The notes beneath the pieces are model-generated. The model saw only the letters and a program-made list of their open reading frames with translations. It was not told the DNA's origin and made no database searches. Below, in pieces: positions 53,809-62,395 of a stretch of DNA of 64,000 nucleotides. The position numbers were made by a program, and so were the translations under genes. How positions within the stretch are numbered: the first letter of the stretch is position 1; the number at the start of each line of letters is the position of its first letter. Source of the DNA: Aurantibacter aestuarii (lineage in GTDB: Bacteria; Bacteroidota; Bacteroidia; Flavobacteriales; Flavobacteriaceae); contig NZ_PXOQ01000007.1 in the NCBI RefSeq assembly GCF_003008425.1, forward strand, positions 1,106,133 to 1,170,132. Reading direction: 5' to 3'.

Positions 53809-54588
53809 GTAATTTTCTTTCCAACCATTGGTCTTGGCGATTAATTCTGGATAAAGACAAGATTCATTCCCGTCTAGAGAAACCAAAATTCTAATAGAAT
53901 CTCCAATGGATTTATTATTGGTCAAGGCAAAATTATTTGTTCTGGATTTTGCAACTTTATTTCCATATTCATAATGCACATCAATTGGCGAACCAAATTT
54001 CGAAAATGTGAAACCTTTATTATGGCTTATTGAAATTATTTTTCCCTCCATAATTCTTCCTGTTTTATATAATGAGATTTCCTTATTTATTTGTGAGTAA
54101 AGAATATAGCAAAGAATTAGTCCAATTAAAAGAATAACTCCAGCTATGTAATACATAAAATCCATACTAAACGAATATTGCTCAAATTCTGTAGGCATTG
54201 ATTCACCGTTCAAATATTTAATTGGTATTATATCTCCTACTTTTAAATTATCAGTTTTTTCTGGTTCAAATACACTAAATTTTGATTCTGTTTTCTGACC
54301 GTTGTTATCAAATTCATAAGTCAAAATTTGTGGATTATTACCATTGATAGTTATATTATCAATTCCTTTAATGCGAGTTAGAGTGGCATTTGCCTTTTTT
54401 CCATCAGATTGAATTTTTTCAGCGTTTTCAACAAAAGGGAAACTATTTCCTAATGAATTCATCATTAAGCCCATCGGTAGAAAAAGAAGTAATGAAAATG
54501 TAATTCCTTGAAACGCAAAGAGTAGTAAAATTGGTCTGATTTTGGCTCTTTGCCAAATGGTTTTGAAATTGGTTTTTCTATTTGTCAA
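53800..54588 (-). CDS. Cassette E: DUF3592-like membrane protein
   Basis: A 262-residue protein with two membrane helices (ILLLFAFQGITFSLLLFL; MYYIAGVILLIGLILCYIL) enclosing a periplasmic beta domain (ANATLTRIKGIDNITINGNN; GDIIPIKYLNGES) of the DUF3592 type, and a second similar beta unit at the C-terminus (MEGKIISISHNKGFTFSKFG). The stop codon lies within the attC-like R'' box (GCCTAAC), a common feature of integron cassettes. Confidence 0.8.
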   Translation of the reverse strand: MTNRKTNFKTIWQRAKIRPILLLFAFQGITFSLLLFLPMGLMMNSLGNSFPFVENAEKIQSDGKKANATLTRIKGIDNITINGNNPQILTYEFDNNGQKTESKFSVFEPEKTDNLKVGDIIPIKYLNGESMPTEFEQYSFSMDFMYYIAGVILLIGLILCYILYSQINKEISLYKTGRIMEGKIISISHNKGFTFSKFGSPIDVHYEYGNKVAKSRTNNFALTNNKSIGDSIRILVSLDGNESCLYPELIAKTNGWKENYVA

Positions 54589-54604
54589 TGTCGTTTCTCT
54601 TTAT

Positions 54605-54804
54605 GTTGCCTAACGGTCTTGAATATGGCTCGTAGCGTGTAAATTAGCGATTATTTTCGGATTAAGTACAAGCCGAATTTTTTAATTTTCTTATTACCTT
54701 TTCTTTTGGATAAGCCAAATTAAAAAATTTGGCGGACTTGCAAATATGCCTTAACTTCGTGTAAGCAACTAATTAGCTATGAGCTATATACGTTGTTACC
54801 AGCA
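54605..54804 (-). repeat. attC-like site 6 (between cassettes F and E), long form
   Basis: Left end GTTGCCTAAC (cassette E), right end GTTACCAGCA (cassette F, complementary to 55829-55838). Length 200 bp, the same long subtype as site 12, with AAATTTGGC-rich inner arms and the GAGCTATATAC/ATATGGCTC outer pairing. Confidence 0.9.
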
Positions 54805-54812
54805 GTTATTTT

Positions 54813-55823
54813 TCAATACATTCCGCTCGTTAATTGTTTTTCATCAAAACGCCAAAGAAATTTATCCGCCTTTTCTTTGTTATTAGAAATGAAATCAATT
54901 GTAAGTTGTTTAACTATTTTTTTTACTTCTTTTTTTATTTTTTCCTCTTCTAAAGTTTCTTTAAAACTGCCTCCATATTTGAATTCGCTTCCTCTTACAG
55001 AAGCAATCAATATCAATCCATTTTTAAATTTCTTCTTTTTGATTTTGTAATCAATCAAGTTATTGTCCTTTACATATTTTGTACAACCAATAATCAAGCC
55101 GTCCACTATTCCATCCACAAGAGAACCTCCACACTCTGTATGAATATCGTTTGCGAAAGATGCAATAACTGAAGGCGGATACCAATCAGTTCGATATCCA
55201 AGGAATATTTGATAATCGATTCCGTTTAAGTTTTGGTCAAAGGCAATTTCAAATTCCGGTTTTCCAAGAGAATCACGTACCATTCTGTTGTATAGGTATT
55301 TTACTCCTTCTGGAAAACTAAAATAATTTTGATTTAAAAACTTTTCTCTCCTGTCAATTAAAAGAACTTCTGAATTCCTATTCAAATAGCACCATTGAAG
55401 TATTTTCTCCGATAATTCTAAATAATCAACAGGTTCATTTAATATTGTTTGGTCCAACTTAAAAGTCAAGAATGTCTCGGTAGAAGATACACTATTAAAA
55501 CAAAACTCTGTACTTAAAACTTTAGAAGCTTTGAGGAAATAATTCTTAAAATTATTTTTATCAGTACTACTTTTTTCGAATTTTGAAATATCAGCTAAAG
55601 TCCGAATTTCCAAATCAAATTTTTGTTCAGGTTCAAGTCTAATCTGAAAAAAGTAATTTTCCGATTCCGTTAATTCAACACAATCAGCAATGAGTCCTTT
55701 CAGCAAATTGATAATTCCAAGACTTCCTGTACCTATATACATTCCTGGTCTCATTTTGAGATGCTCTTCAAACTTCAGCTTTGGAAGTTTTTCTTTCGAA
55801 TATTTTGTGTTTTTTGGTTGCAT
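54813..55823 (-). CDS. Cassette F: degenerate GyrB/ParE-like protein
   Basis: A 336-residue protein. Residues 21-35 (HLKMRPGMYIGTG) match the start of GyrB/ParE type GHKL ATPases, and residues about 225-310 (SFANDIHTECGGSLVDGI; LILIASVRGSEFKYGGSFKETL) match the GyrB transducer domain around the SFVN-INT-GG and QTK regions. The ATP-binding segment between is altered: the usual Asn/Asp positions (EVVDNAID) read LIADCVEL, and the GRGIP glycine motif is absent. No toprim or winged-helix part follows. It may be an ATPase-dead gyrase mimic or modulator; start ATG 55823. Confidence 0.75.
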   Translation of the reverse strand: MQPKNTKYSKEKLPKLKFEEHLKMRPGMYIGTGSLGIINLLKGLIADCVELTESENYFFQIRLEPEQKFDLEIRTLADISKFEKSSTDKNNFKNYFLKASKVLSTEFCFNSVSSTETFLTFKLDQTILNEPVDYLELSEKILQWCYLNRNSEVLLIDRREKFLNQNYFSFPEGVKYLYNRMVRDSLGKPEFEIAFDQNLNGIDYQIFLGYRTDWYPPSVIASFANDIHTECGGSLVDGIVDGLIIGCTKYVKDNNLIDYKIKKKKFKNGLILIASVRGSEFKYGGSFKETLEEEKIKKEVKKIVKQLTIDFISNNKEKADKFLWRFDEKQLTSGMY

Positions 55824-55828
55824 CTAAT

Positions 55829-55969
55829 TGCTGGTAACGTGTTTGTGTATGATTAGTTGCGTGGTTAAGCAACTAAGTTAGCAAACTTTTACGAACCCGT
55901 GAAAATTCCGCAGGAATTTTCGCAAGTAGTGAAGAATCCAGCAATTAATTATACACGGTGTTGTAGCTA
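55829..55969 (-). repeat. attC-like site 7 (between cassettes G and F)
   Basis: Left end TGCTGGTAAC (cassette F), right end GTTGTAGCTA (cassette G, complementary to 57480-57489). Internal hairpin GAAAATTCCGCAGGAATTTTC, outer pairing GTGTATGAT with ATTATACAC. Confidence 0.9.
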
Positions 55970-57463
55970 GTTATTTTCAAGATTCGTAATGCTTCTTTTT
56001 ATTAAATGAATTAGTTTAGGGTCTAAAACTGAGTAAATTTTTTCCCCATTATTTCCTAATTTTGAATCTTCTACGAGAAGTTTATATTTTACCATACTTT
56101 CTATTTTTGTTTGACTCCATCTCGTTTTTTGATTAAACGTAGAATTTAAATCCATTATAGTAATATTGGTCTTTCTAGTTCTTAGTATAATGTTAATCAT
56201 ACTAATAACATCTTTATTCTTACCAGTCCTAGAAGGGTACATTGATAGATAGTCATATCTTCTAGCAAATTTTATAAGTCCTCTTGAAACAGAGTCGCTT
56301 TCAAACACGGTAGAACTATCATTTGATGTTTGAAAATCGTAGATATCTGAAAGGCAGGATATCAAATCCCTAGGTGATTTATTTGATATAGAAATTATAT
56401 TTTCTAAGTCCGACTGATGTTCAAAAAGACTTGAAAAAGTTCTCGTATTTCCAGAAAAATATAAAATTCTTTTATCTATTAGAGGTTCCATATTGCTGTT
56501 TCTCCAACTAATATCAATTTCTTTAAATTTATCGAAGCGCACTTTTTTAGACAAAATAGGTTTAACTTCTGACCATAAACTAAAAGCAATAGCTATATCA
56601 TTTTGTAGAAGTAATTCAGTATCAGTTAAAATATCTTCTGTAAAGTTGGCTATTTTATTAATATCTTGATTTAATTCTTGAAATTCATCTACTTTATCAA
56701 ATAATACGACAGATGATTTATAATATGTTTTTTTTGAAATTCTATTTAATCTGTTTAAGAGTTCTTTTAAATGTCTTTTACTTTTTATTAATTCTCTCTC
56801 TTGTGAGGTGGCAGAAGTATTGATATTATCCATTTCTGATAAGAAATCTGTATAGCTAGTATTAGTTTCATAGCTATTTAGATTTAATGATTCTGCTATT
56901 AATTTTGATGTTATGAGAATACCTGTTCCTATTAAGGAATTTGTTGGCTTTACAATTTTATTATAAAGGTTAATGAACCAATTTTTTGTTTTTATTTTTT
57001 TTAAATTTTCATATCTTTCTTCGTATTCTGATTTGGTTAGTGGCTTAAAGAACAGTTTAATTAGTAAGCAAAGAACTTCCTTATCCTCTTTATTTAACTT
57101 TTTTAAGTATGCTTTATTTTTATTTAAAAAGAGTGTGTATTTAGTAACAAACTCTTGTAAAATTAAATTAAGTAATTCTATTTTATTGTTTTCTAATGAA
57201 ATTTCATCAAATCTATCGATAATAATCGTAAGAATTTGAGACTTTTCAAGGTCGTTTTTTAATTTGTGAATTATAGAGGATTTTCCATGTCCTCTTTGAC
57301 CTAAAATAAACCTACTTGTTCCAGATTTTAAATCATCGAGTAAAGTTTGATAAAAGTTAGGTTCATAAAAAATTTCATTGTGATATTCTATTTCTTCTTC
57401 TGCAGAAAATTTAGAAAAAGGATTTTTTAATAAGCCTAAATTATTGTTAAGTGTATTCGTCAT
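55967..57463 (-). CDS. Cassette G: STAND/Sll1717-like P-loop ATPase
   Basis: A 498-residue cytoplasmic ATPase. Walker A is GQRGHGKSS (about residue 55), Walker B is SSVVLFDKVDE (about residue 250) and the C-terminal half has a helical lid and a winged-helix-like end (SMYPSRTGKNKDVISMINII; RWSQTKIESMVKYKLL). This resembles the Sll1717-family and related KAP/STAND ATPases that occur in anti-phage loci. No effector domain is visible. It is the strongest defence candidate in the array, but the role is inference. Confidence 0.78.
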   Translation of the reverse strand: MTNTLNNNLGLLKNPFSKFSAEEEIEYHNEIFYEPNFYQTLLDDLKSGTSRFILGQRGHGKSSIIHKLKNDLEKSQILTIIIDRFDEISLENNKIELLNLILQEFVTKYTLFLNKNKAYLKKLNKEDKEVLCLLIKLFFKPLTKSEYEERYENLKKIKTKNWFINLYNKIVKPTNSLIGTGILITSKLIAESLNLNSYETNTSYTDFLSEMDNINTSATSQERELIKSKRHLKELLNRLNRISKKTYYKSSVVLFDKVDEFQELNQDINKIANFTEDILTDTELLLQNDIAIAFSLWSEVKPILSKKVRFDKFKEIDISWRNSNMEPLIDKRILYFSGNTRTFSSLFEHQSDLENIISISNKSPRDLISCLSDIYDFQTSNDSSTVFESDSVSRGLIKFARRYDYLSMYPSRTGKNKDVISMINIILRTRKTNITIMDLNSTFNQKTRWSQTKIESMVKYKLLVEDSKLGNNGEKIYSVLDPKLIHLIKRSITNLENN

Positions 57464-57479
57464 TCGGTTTTTTCTTAAT

Positions 57480-57616
57480 TAGCTACAACGGGTTTGTATA
57501 TGATGCGTTGCGTGTGTAAACAACTAATTTAGTAAATAAAAACCGAATAGAAAATCCGCGAGGATTTTCGTAAGTAGGCTAGTACTAGCAATGGATTATA
57601 TATGTTGTTGTGTGTT
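57480..57616 (-). repeat. attC-like site 8 (between cassettes H and G)
   Basis: Left end TAGCTACAAC (cassette G), right end GTTGTGTGTT (cassette H, 9 bases complementary to 58380-58388). Body nearly identical to sites 11 and 13 (GAAAATCCGCGAGGATTTTC, then AAGTAGGCTAG). Confidence 0.9.
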
Positions 57617-57627
57617 CGTTTTTTTTG

Positions 57628-58278
57628 TCAGATTAATATATTACTAACTTTTAAAAATGTTAGTTCAGAGTTCTCTAAAAATTCTTTCAGTTCAGTGTTT
57701 TTATCAGCATTTTCGTTAGTTAATTCAAAGAGATATACTCGTGGATTAACAGTTTGAGGAAACATTAACCAAAACCGAAACCTTTTAACTTTTGGTGAGT
57801 CAGACAGAAATTCAAGTTCCTCCAAATTAGATATTGTTAGATTATCGCCTCTGCTCATTTCGTAAAATACTCTTTCAGAAACAGAATGAGAATCAAGTTC
57901 TTTGTCAGATTTTCGAGGTTCAGTTGAGAATCCGCTAAACAATTGAGGATATAAAAGACCTTTTTTAAAAATCAGTTTTAATGATTTATCTATTCCATAT
58001 ATTTTGAATGATTTATTGTCATAAAACAATTGAATTTCATCTATTTCTTCAATTTCATTAATTGCTATTTCCTTTATATCATTAGAAAATGTTTCGTAAA
58101 ATTGTTTCTCGTATTTTGTTTTAAAAAATTCTTGAGCCCAATAATTTTCTTGTTCTCCTTGATTTTTAAAAGGTGGTTTTAATTCAGTACTTTTTTTTGT
58201 ATTAACTTGTTCAAGATTGCTTTGAGATTTGCAACCAATTGAGAAAGTCAGAAGTAACATTATTGTAAATAATTTCAT
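57628..58278 (-). CDS. Cassette H: lipoprotein
   Basis: A 216-residue lipoprotein (signal peptide with S-I-G-C lipobox near residue 16). The mature part mixes helices and strands (KEIAINEIEEIDEIQLFYDN; FRFWLMFPQTVNPRVYLFEL). No family recognised. The cassette has a 100-nt leader that holds its own promoter (58298-58361). Confidence 0.75.
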   Translation of the reverse strand: MKLFTIMLLLTFSIGCKSQSNLEQVNTKKSTELKPPFKNQGEQENYWAQEFFKTKYEKQFYETFSNDIKEIAINEIEEIDEIQLFYDNKSFKIYGIDKSLKLIFKKGLLYPQLFSGFSTEPRKSDKELDSHSVSERVFYEMSRGDNLTISNLEELEFLSDSPKVKRFRFWLMFPQTVNPRVYLFELTNENADKNTELKEFLENSELTFLKVSNILI

Positions 58279-58297
58279 TTTCTTCGATTTAGTTTCT

Positions 58298-58361
58298 CAA
58301 ATGTTATTTAATATTATTAATCAAAAAAGTCAAAATGAGTGAACTGTGATTTTCGTTGAGT
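58298..58361 (-). promoter_or_regulatory. Cassette H promoter with 21-bp direct repeat
   Basis: On the minus strand: ACTCAAC (58355-58361) and ACTCATT (58334-58340), 21 bp apart, then 28 nt, then a -7-like box AACATTTG (58298-58305). The same layout occurs in cassettes I and K. Confidence 0.7.
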
Positions 58362-58379
58362 GACGATGTTCTCAAAATG

Positions 58380-58517
58380 ACACACAACGGTCTCGTATAA
58401 CCGTTCAGTTACGGGTTTAAAGTTAATGTTTTTCGGTTAAGCACTGACGTTAGCAATTCCGAGTGGATTCGGACGCAGTCGAATCCGCCGTAATTGCGGT
58501 TATACATTGTTGTGCGT
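58380..58517 (-). repeat. attC-like site 9 (between cassettes I and H)
   Basis: Left end ACACACAAC (cassette H), right end GTTGTGCGT (cassette I, complementary to 59098-59106). A diverged body with hairpin GGATTCGGACGCAGTCGAATCC and outer pairing GTATAACCG with CGGTTATAC. Confidence 0.88.
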
Positions 58518-58524
58518 TCGTTTT

Positions 58525-58998
58525 TTATTTTGTTGTTATCAATATTAAATCTCCATCATATCCTCTGCATAAAGTCATATTTTTCATCTTTTCTTGACTC
58601 AAAATTGTAAAGGACTTAATAGCATTTGGGTCAATTTTTGTTTTTTCTTTTAAACTGTCAGTCAAAGGAATTCCGTCGATTATTATTAATTCTATTTTCT
58701 TTTTGTCCCAACCTCTTTGTCCAGCAGATAAACTGTCCAAATTCAGGTTTTTCATTTCAAACAATTCAGTCGATCTGATTTGAGAAATTTTAAGTTCTTT
58801 CGTTCGTTTGTCAATTCGGATATTTTCAATATTGTGTTTGTCAAGAAAAACAGTTTCCAAATCCATTTTCTCATTATCTACAAACATTTTATATTCCGCT
58901 GAATATTTTTTTAATATTTTATTTCGGTCGTATTTTATATTCCGAGTTGCGCAACTGAAAGTCAAAGTCAAGATTAATAGAAGTAGAAATATTCTCAT
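58525..58998 (-). CDS. Cassette I: lipoprotein with TonB-plug-like C-terminus
   Basis: A 157-residue lipoprotein (lipobox T-F-S-C, Cys16). The last 50 residues (ELIIIDGIPLTDSLKEKTKI, then DPNAIKSFTIL and GYDGDLILITTK) follow the pattern of the TonB-dependent-receptor plug of SusC proteins, IDGIPL...INPNDIESI...GANGVILITTK. No barrel is present. It might interact with receptors or be a stand-alone plug-fold protein. Its leader carries the shared cassette promoter. Confidence 0.75.
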   Translation of the reverse strand: MRIFLLLLILTLTFSCATRNIKYDRNKILKKYSAEYKMFVDNEKMDLETVFLDKHNIENIRIDKRTKELKISQIRSTELFEMKNLNLDSLSAGQRGWDKKKIELIIIDGIPLTDSLKEKTKIDPNAIKSFTILSQEKMKNMTLCRGYDGDLILITTK

Positions 58999-59015
58999 TT
59001 AAATAGTTTTATTCT

Positions 59016-59079
59016 CAAAAATATTTCAATTCCACTTTTCATAAAAACTCCAATTAGTGAATGATGCTTTTTGTTTAGT
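59016..59079 (-). promoter_or_regulatory. Cassette I promoter with 21-bp direct repeat
   Basis: On the minus strand: ACTAAAC (59073-59079) and ACTAATT (59052-59058), 21 bp apart, 28 nt before the -7 box TATTTTTG (59016-59023). Layout identical to cassettes H and K. Confidence 0.75.
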
Positions 59080-59097
59080 TAACGCCTTCCTTAAATG

Positions 59098-59237
59098 ACG
59101 CACAACGGTTTTGTGTATGGTTAGTTGCGTGTTTGAGCAACTAATTTAGTAAACAAAAACGAACGCGAGAAAATTCCGAAGGAATTTTCCGAGTAGACAC
59201 TTGCCAAAGCAATTAATTATACACGTTGTTGTAAAAC
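59098..59237 (-). repeat. attC-like site 10 (between cassettes J and I)
   Basis: Left end ACGCACAAC (cassette I), right end GTTGTAAAAC (cassette J, complementary to 59871-59880). Internal hairpin GAAAATTCCGAAGGAATTTTC; outer pairing GTGTATGGTTAG with TTAATTATACAC. Confidence 0.9.
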
Positions 59238-59241
59238 GTTT

Positions 59242-59868
59242 TTAATCAATTCTTTCAGCTATTGTTTCAAAAGGTTCCATAGGAAATCCATATAAAACAG
59301 CTTTAACTTCGTCAATTTCTTTAATCGGAAGAACCAATCCTTTGTGATTATTGTGATAAGTAGAAATCAACAAAGTGTCATCTATTTTTTCTAATAGTAT
59401 TTTCCGTCCTGCATATCCACTTTTCTTAAGCATTTCAAGAATTTCAGGCTTGTCTAAAATTTTATTGAATTCAATTACACCTTTTTCATTGTTCCATTCA
59501 AAATTATATTTCAAAAGTTGAATTCTACTTTCCGATATTTTTGATTCTGTCGGAATTAATTTGACATAATCGTGTTCAAAAATTTTGTCTTCAGTTTTAG
59601 ATTCCGTTTCGTTAATTACTGTATGCTTTTTTCCTTTTCGATAAAATCTAATTCGGCTGGGGTTTATGAATTCAAATTTTAAATCAGATAAGTTTTCAGA
59701 GCGATTTTCAACTTTTTTTTCTTTTAAGTTCAGTTCATTTTCAGTGCTTTCCAAGACTGAATAATTAATCTTATCATTCTCGAAAGTAATTATGTCTAAA
59801 TCACGAAATGGTCTCATTTCGCTTGCGTTAATCCACTTGCCATCAATATTAGTGCTCAATTTCATCAA
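59242..59868 (-). CDS. Cassette J: hypothetical protein
   Basis: A 208-residue protein of mainly beta strands without signal peptide (IDGKWINASEMRPFRDLDII; FEFINPSRIRFYRKGKKHTV; NEKGVIEFNKILDKPEIL; DTLLISTYHNNHKGLVLPI). Alternating strands suggest a lipocalin-like or repeat beta fold. No family recognised; start near the cassette boundary at 59868. Confidence 0.65.
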   Translation of the reverse strand: MMKLSTNIDGKWINASEMRPFRDLDIITFENDKINYSVLESTENELNLKEKKVENRSENLSDLKFEFINPSRIRFYRKGKKHTVINETESKTEDKIFEHDYVKLIPTESKISESRIQLLKYNFEWNNEKGVIEFNKILDKPEILEMLKKSGYAGRKILLEKIDDTLLISTYHNNHKGLVLPIKEIDEVKAVLYGFPMEPFETIAERID

Positions 59869-59870
59869 AT

Positions 59871-60009
59871 GTTTTACAACGTGTTTGTATATGGTTTGTT
59901 GCGTGGTTTAAGCACTAAAGTTAGCAAGTAATAACCGAATAGAAAATCCGCGAGGATTTTCGTAAGTAGGCTAGAACCAAGCAATAAATTATATACAGTG
60001 TTGGTGGTA
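59871..60009 (-). repeat. attC-like site 11 (between cassettes K and J)
   Basis: Left end GTTTTACAAC (cassette J), right end GTTGGTGGTA (cassette K; seven bases, GTTGGTG, complementary to CACCAAC at 61535-61541). Body nearly identical to sites 8 and 13. Confidence 0.88.
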
Positions 60010-60013
60010 GTTT

Positions 60014-61420
60014 TTATTCCTTTTTCGAATTTTTATTTTCCCATTTTGTCCAAACATCTTTTTCTGTTAATAGCCATTTTTGATAATATTCTATTATTGT
60101 TCCCGAAATATCATCCCTATCTGTTATTCCTCTGTCATTAAAATATTTTAAAAGTCTCGAACCTCCATTAATTCCCCAGTTATTTCTTATCCACATTCCT
60201 AAACCTCCCATATGAGAATTAAATTCCCATCTGCTTTTAGATTCACGAAGTTGTTTTTTACTTTCAAAGTTTAAAGTTTTATCTAATTCGGTAATGCATT
60301 CATAAAGATTTTTAGGAATATAAATTCCATCTATTGAATCGAGAGTTTTTCTTTTTTCAAATTCAAGTCTACGCTTTTCTTTAGCTATTTTAGTTTCTAC
60401 TTCAGCGATAGAATCGTTGGAATTTCTAAATCCTCCAAAAAAGTATTTGAAATGTTGTTTTTCTACTTCTTTGGGTAAAAAATCACTTTCAAATGTTGTA
60501 TTAGTTATGAACTCTCGAATCTTAACTTTATCGAGTTTCTCATCACATTCAAACTCTTCAATCTCAAACTCTCCGTTTTTGTTTAAATAACCTGTTAATG
60601 TAACTCTAGATAATGTATATTTATATTTCATTGTATACATCAATCCAGAAATGTCACTTATAGTTTCTGAAATTGTTTTCTTTGTTTGTCTGTCAACAAA
60701 ATCTGGAATGTATTTATAAGAAGCTTGATAATAATTAATTGAACTTTTTGGTTTACTAAATGATTTGATTTTTGGATAAAGTTCATTAAAATCAACATTA
60801 TTTATAACTTCCATTTTGTTTAAATCGTAAGATGTTACAATTTTTCTTGAATCGGTTAAATATAATATGTCATTGTTTAAGATAACATAATTTTCATTTA
60901 AAAACATTTCTTCTTGACTTGTACTATCTTTGAATACTACTTTCCATTCCTCTGAATTAAATTTGCTTTTCTTTTTATCGACAATATCCCAGTAATTGTT
61001 ATAAATAAGTGAGCATTTCTCTTTATCTGAATCGCAACCAGTAAATTCAAGGATGTTATATGTTTTTTTTAAAATTCCATCTCTATAAACTGTAACGTAC
61101 TCAAATTCTTCTCCTTTCCAAAAAAGGTCATTTGTTAAGTAAATAACTGTTCTCCCATCATTCGATATTGCAAGCGAGTATTTTTCTGAATCATACAAAT
61201 CAAAAGACCTATTAATTTTATAAAACTCTTCGTCATTTTCATAAACAATGGATTGTCCTTTCAAATTTGGAAAATCTGTATCATATGAAATAGATTTTAT
61301 TGAATAAATTTTGTTTTGTGAACTAATCGTAGAAATTGGAACTCTACTTGTTGATTTTTGAGAATATGCATTGAGGTTTAAGGTCAGTAATATAGCTAGA
61401 AGAAATTTGATTTTATTCAT
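60014..61420 (-). CDS. Cassette K: secreted protein
   Basis: A 468-residue protein with signal peptide (MNKIKFLLAILLTLNLNAYSQ). The first 300 residues are strand-rich with Asp/Tyr repeats (KSISYDTDFPNLKGQSIVYE; GRTVIYLTNDLFWKGEEFEY) and may form a beta propeller-like unit; a helical, Lys/Glu-rich C-terminal part follows. No family recognised. A 130-nt leader carries the shared cassette promoter. Confidence 0.75.
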   Translation of the reverse strand: MNKIKFLLAILLTLNLNAYSQKSTSRVPISTISSQNKIYSIKSISYDTDFPNLKGQSIVYENDEEFYKINRSFDLYDSEKYSLAISNDGRTVIYLTNDLFWKGEEFEYVTVYRDGILKKTYNILEFTGCDSDKEKCSLIYNNYWDIVDKKKSKFNSEEWKVVFKDSTSQEEMFLNENYVILNNDILYLTDSRKIVTSYDLNKMEVINNVDFNELYPKIKSFSKPKSSINYYQASYKYIPDFVDRQTKKTISETISDISGLMYTMKYKYTLSRVTLTGYLNKNGEFEIEEFECDEKLDKVKIREFITNTTFESDFLPKEVEKQHFKYFFGGFRNSNDSIAEVETKIAKEKRRLEFEKRKTLDSIDGIYIPKNLYECITELDKTLNFESKKQLRESKSRWEFNSHMGGLGMWIRNNWGINGGSRLLKYFNDRGITDRDDISGTIIEYYQKWLLTEKDVWTKWENKNSKKE

Positions 61421-61448
61421 AATGTTTGGTAGGTTTATATTTCTTAAT

Positions 61449-61512
61449 CAAAACTATTCTATTATTATCTTTTGTAGAATCTTAAATGAGTGAAATGGTG
61501 TTTTGAATGAGT
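61449..61512 (-). promoter_or_regulatory. Cassette K promoter with 21-bp direct repeat
   Basis: On the minus strand: ACTCATT (61506-61512) and ACTCATT (61485-61491), exact copies 21 bp apart, then 28 nt, then the -7 box TAGTTTTG (61449-61456). The cleanest of the three examples. Confidence 0.8.
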
Positions 61513-61534
61513 AACGAACCATTCTCTAAATTAT

Positions 61535-61735
61535 CACCAACGGCCAAGTATATGGCTCGTTGCGTGCAAAAGTGCACTTGCCTTTCCGTCCGGCACGAGC
61601 CAAATCTTTTGCGTTTTGTTTTTATCTTTTTTAAGCTAAAAGCCAAATCCAAAAGATTTGGCGGTGTTAGCAAATATATTCAAGCCAATGGTTTGGCAAT
61701 TACCTAGCAATGAGCTATATACAATGTTACCATAC
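61535..61735 (-). repeat. attC-like site 12 (between cassettes L and K), long form
   Basis: Left end CACCAAC (cassette K), right end GTTACCATAC (cassette L, complementary to 62396-62405). Length 201 bp; same subtype as site 6 with GTATATGGCTCG outer arm and AGCCAAATC-rich inner arms. Confidence 0.9.
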
Positions 61736-61745
61736 GTTTTTTCCG

Positions 61746-62384
61746 CTATTTGATTTCTTCGCTTTCAAACTTTTCCAAGTCCGACTTTTTATACTCAAAT
61801 GGCTTGTATTTTAATATTGTCTCGTTTTGATTTTGAAGTCCCTCGCCAATTGCAAATCCAATTTTGTAAGTCCGACCATCTTCAGTTGTGAGCATAACAT
61901 TGTCATATTCCCTGTCGTTTGGGTCAATAAATAACATTGATTTTTGATTTTCAAAGTCCTTATTCAGCCAATGGTCGGTGGATTTTGTCGAAGTCCAACC
62001 CGTTACGTTCGCTTTGTAATTCAAGTCCATAGGATATTTGAGGTAATTGACATAGTAACAAAATATCTCAAAGTCAATGTCGTAGGGGAAGGTTATTACA
62101 ACTTGATTATTGTCCGATTTGTGAAGTTCTGAAATTGGTTTCAGATGACTTTGTTGCGGATTGTCGTAATTTTTGGTAAAGTCCTGAACCGCTCTCCTAA
62201 TCAGGTTGTAATCCACATTTTCAACTAAAATCCGTTTATCGTTTTGTTTTAGTTCCTTTTCGATATTGAATTTTGAAGAATAATCTTCACTGGTCGATTT
62301 ATCGCTTTTATTATTAAAAAATTGATAAGCCAAAAATGCAACGACCGCAACAATTCCGATTATAATGTAATTCATTCGTTTCAT
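61746..62384 (-). CDS. Cassette L: membrane-anchored protein
   Basis: A 212-residue protein with one N-terminal helix (MNYIIIGIVAVVAFLAYQFF) and a soluble alpha/beta domain (VDYNLIRRAVQDFTKNYDNP; QVVITFPYDIDFEIFCYYVN; DRPNDREYDNVMLTTEDGR-like end region). No family recognised. Higher GC than neighbouring cassettes, which suggests a different source. Confidence 0.7.
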   Translation of the reverse strand: MKRMNYIIIGIVAVVAFLAYQFFNNKSDKSTSEDYSSKFNIEKELKQNDKRILVENVDYNLIRRAVQDFTKNYDNPQQSHLKPISELHKSDNNQVVITFPYDIDFEIFCYYVNYLKYPMDLNYKANVTGWTSTKSTDHWLNKDFENQKSMLFIDPNDREYDNVMLTTEDGRTYKIGFAIGEGLQNQNETILKYKPFEYKKSDLEKFESEEIK

Positions 62385-62395
62385 CGTTTTTAAAT

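Noticed and set aside
54793..55050. Rightward frames opposite cassette genes (for example 54793, 53114, 56973)
   Set aside because: They cross the attC-like sites or lie antisense to better cassette genes, and none has a family pattern.
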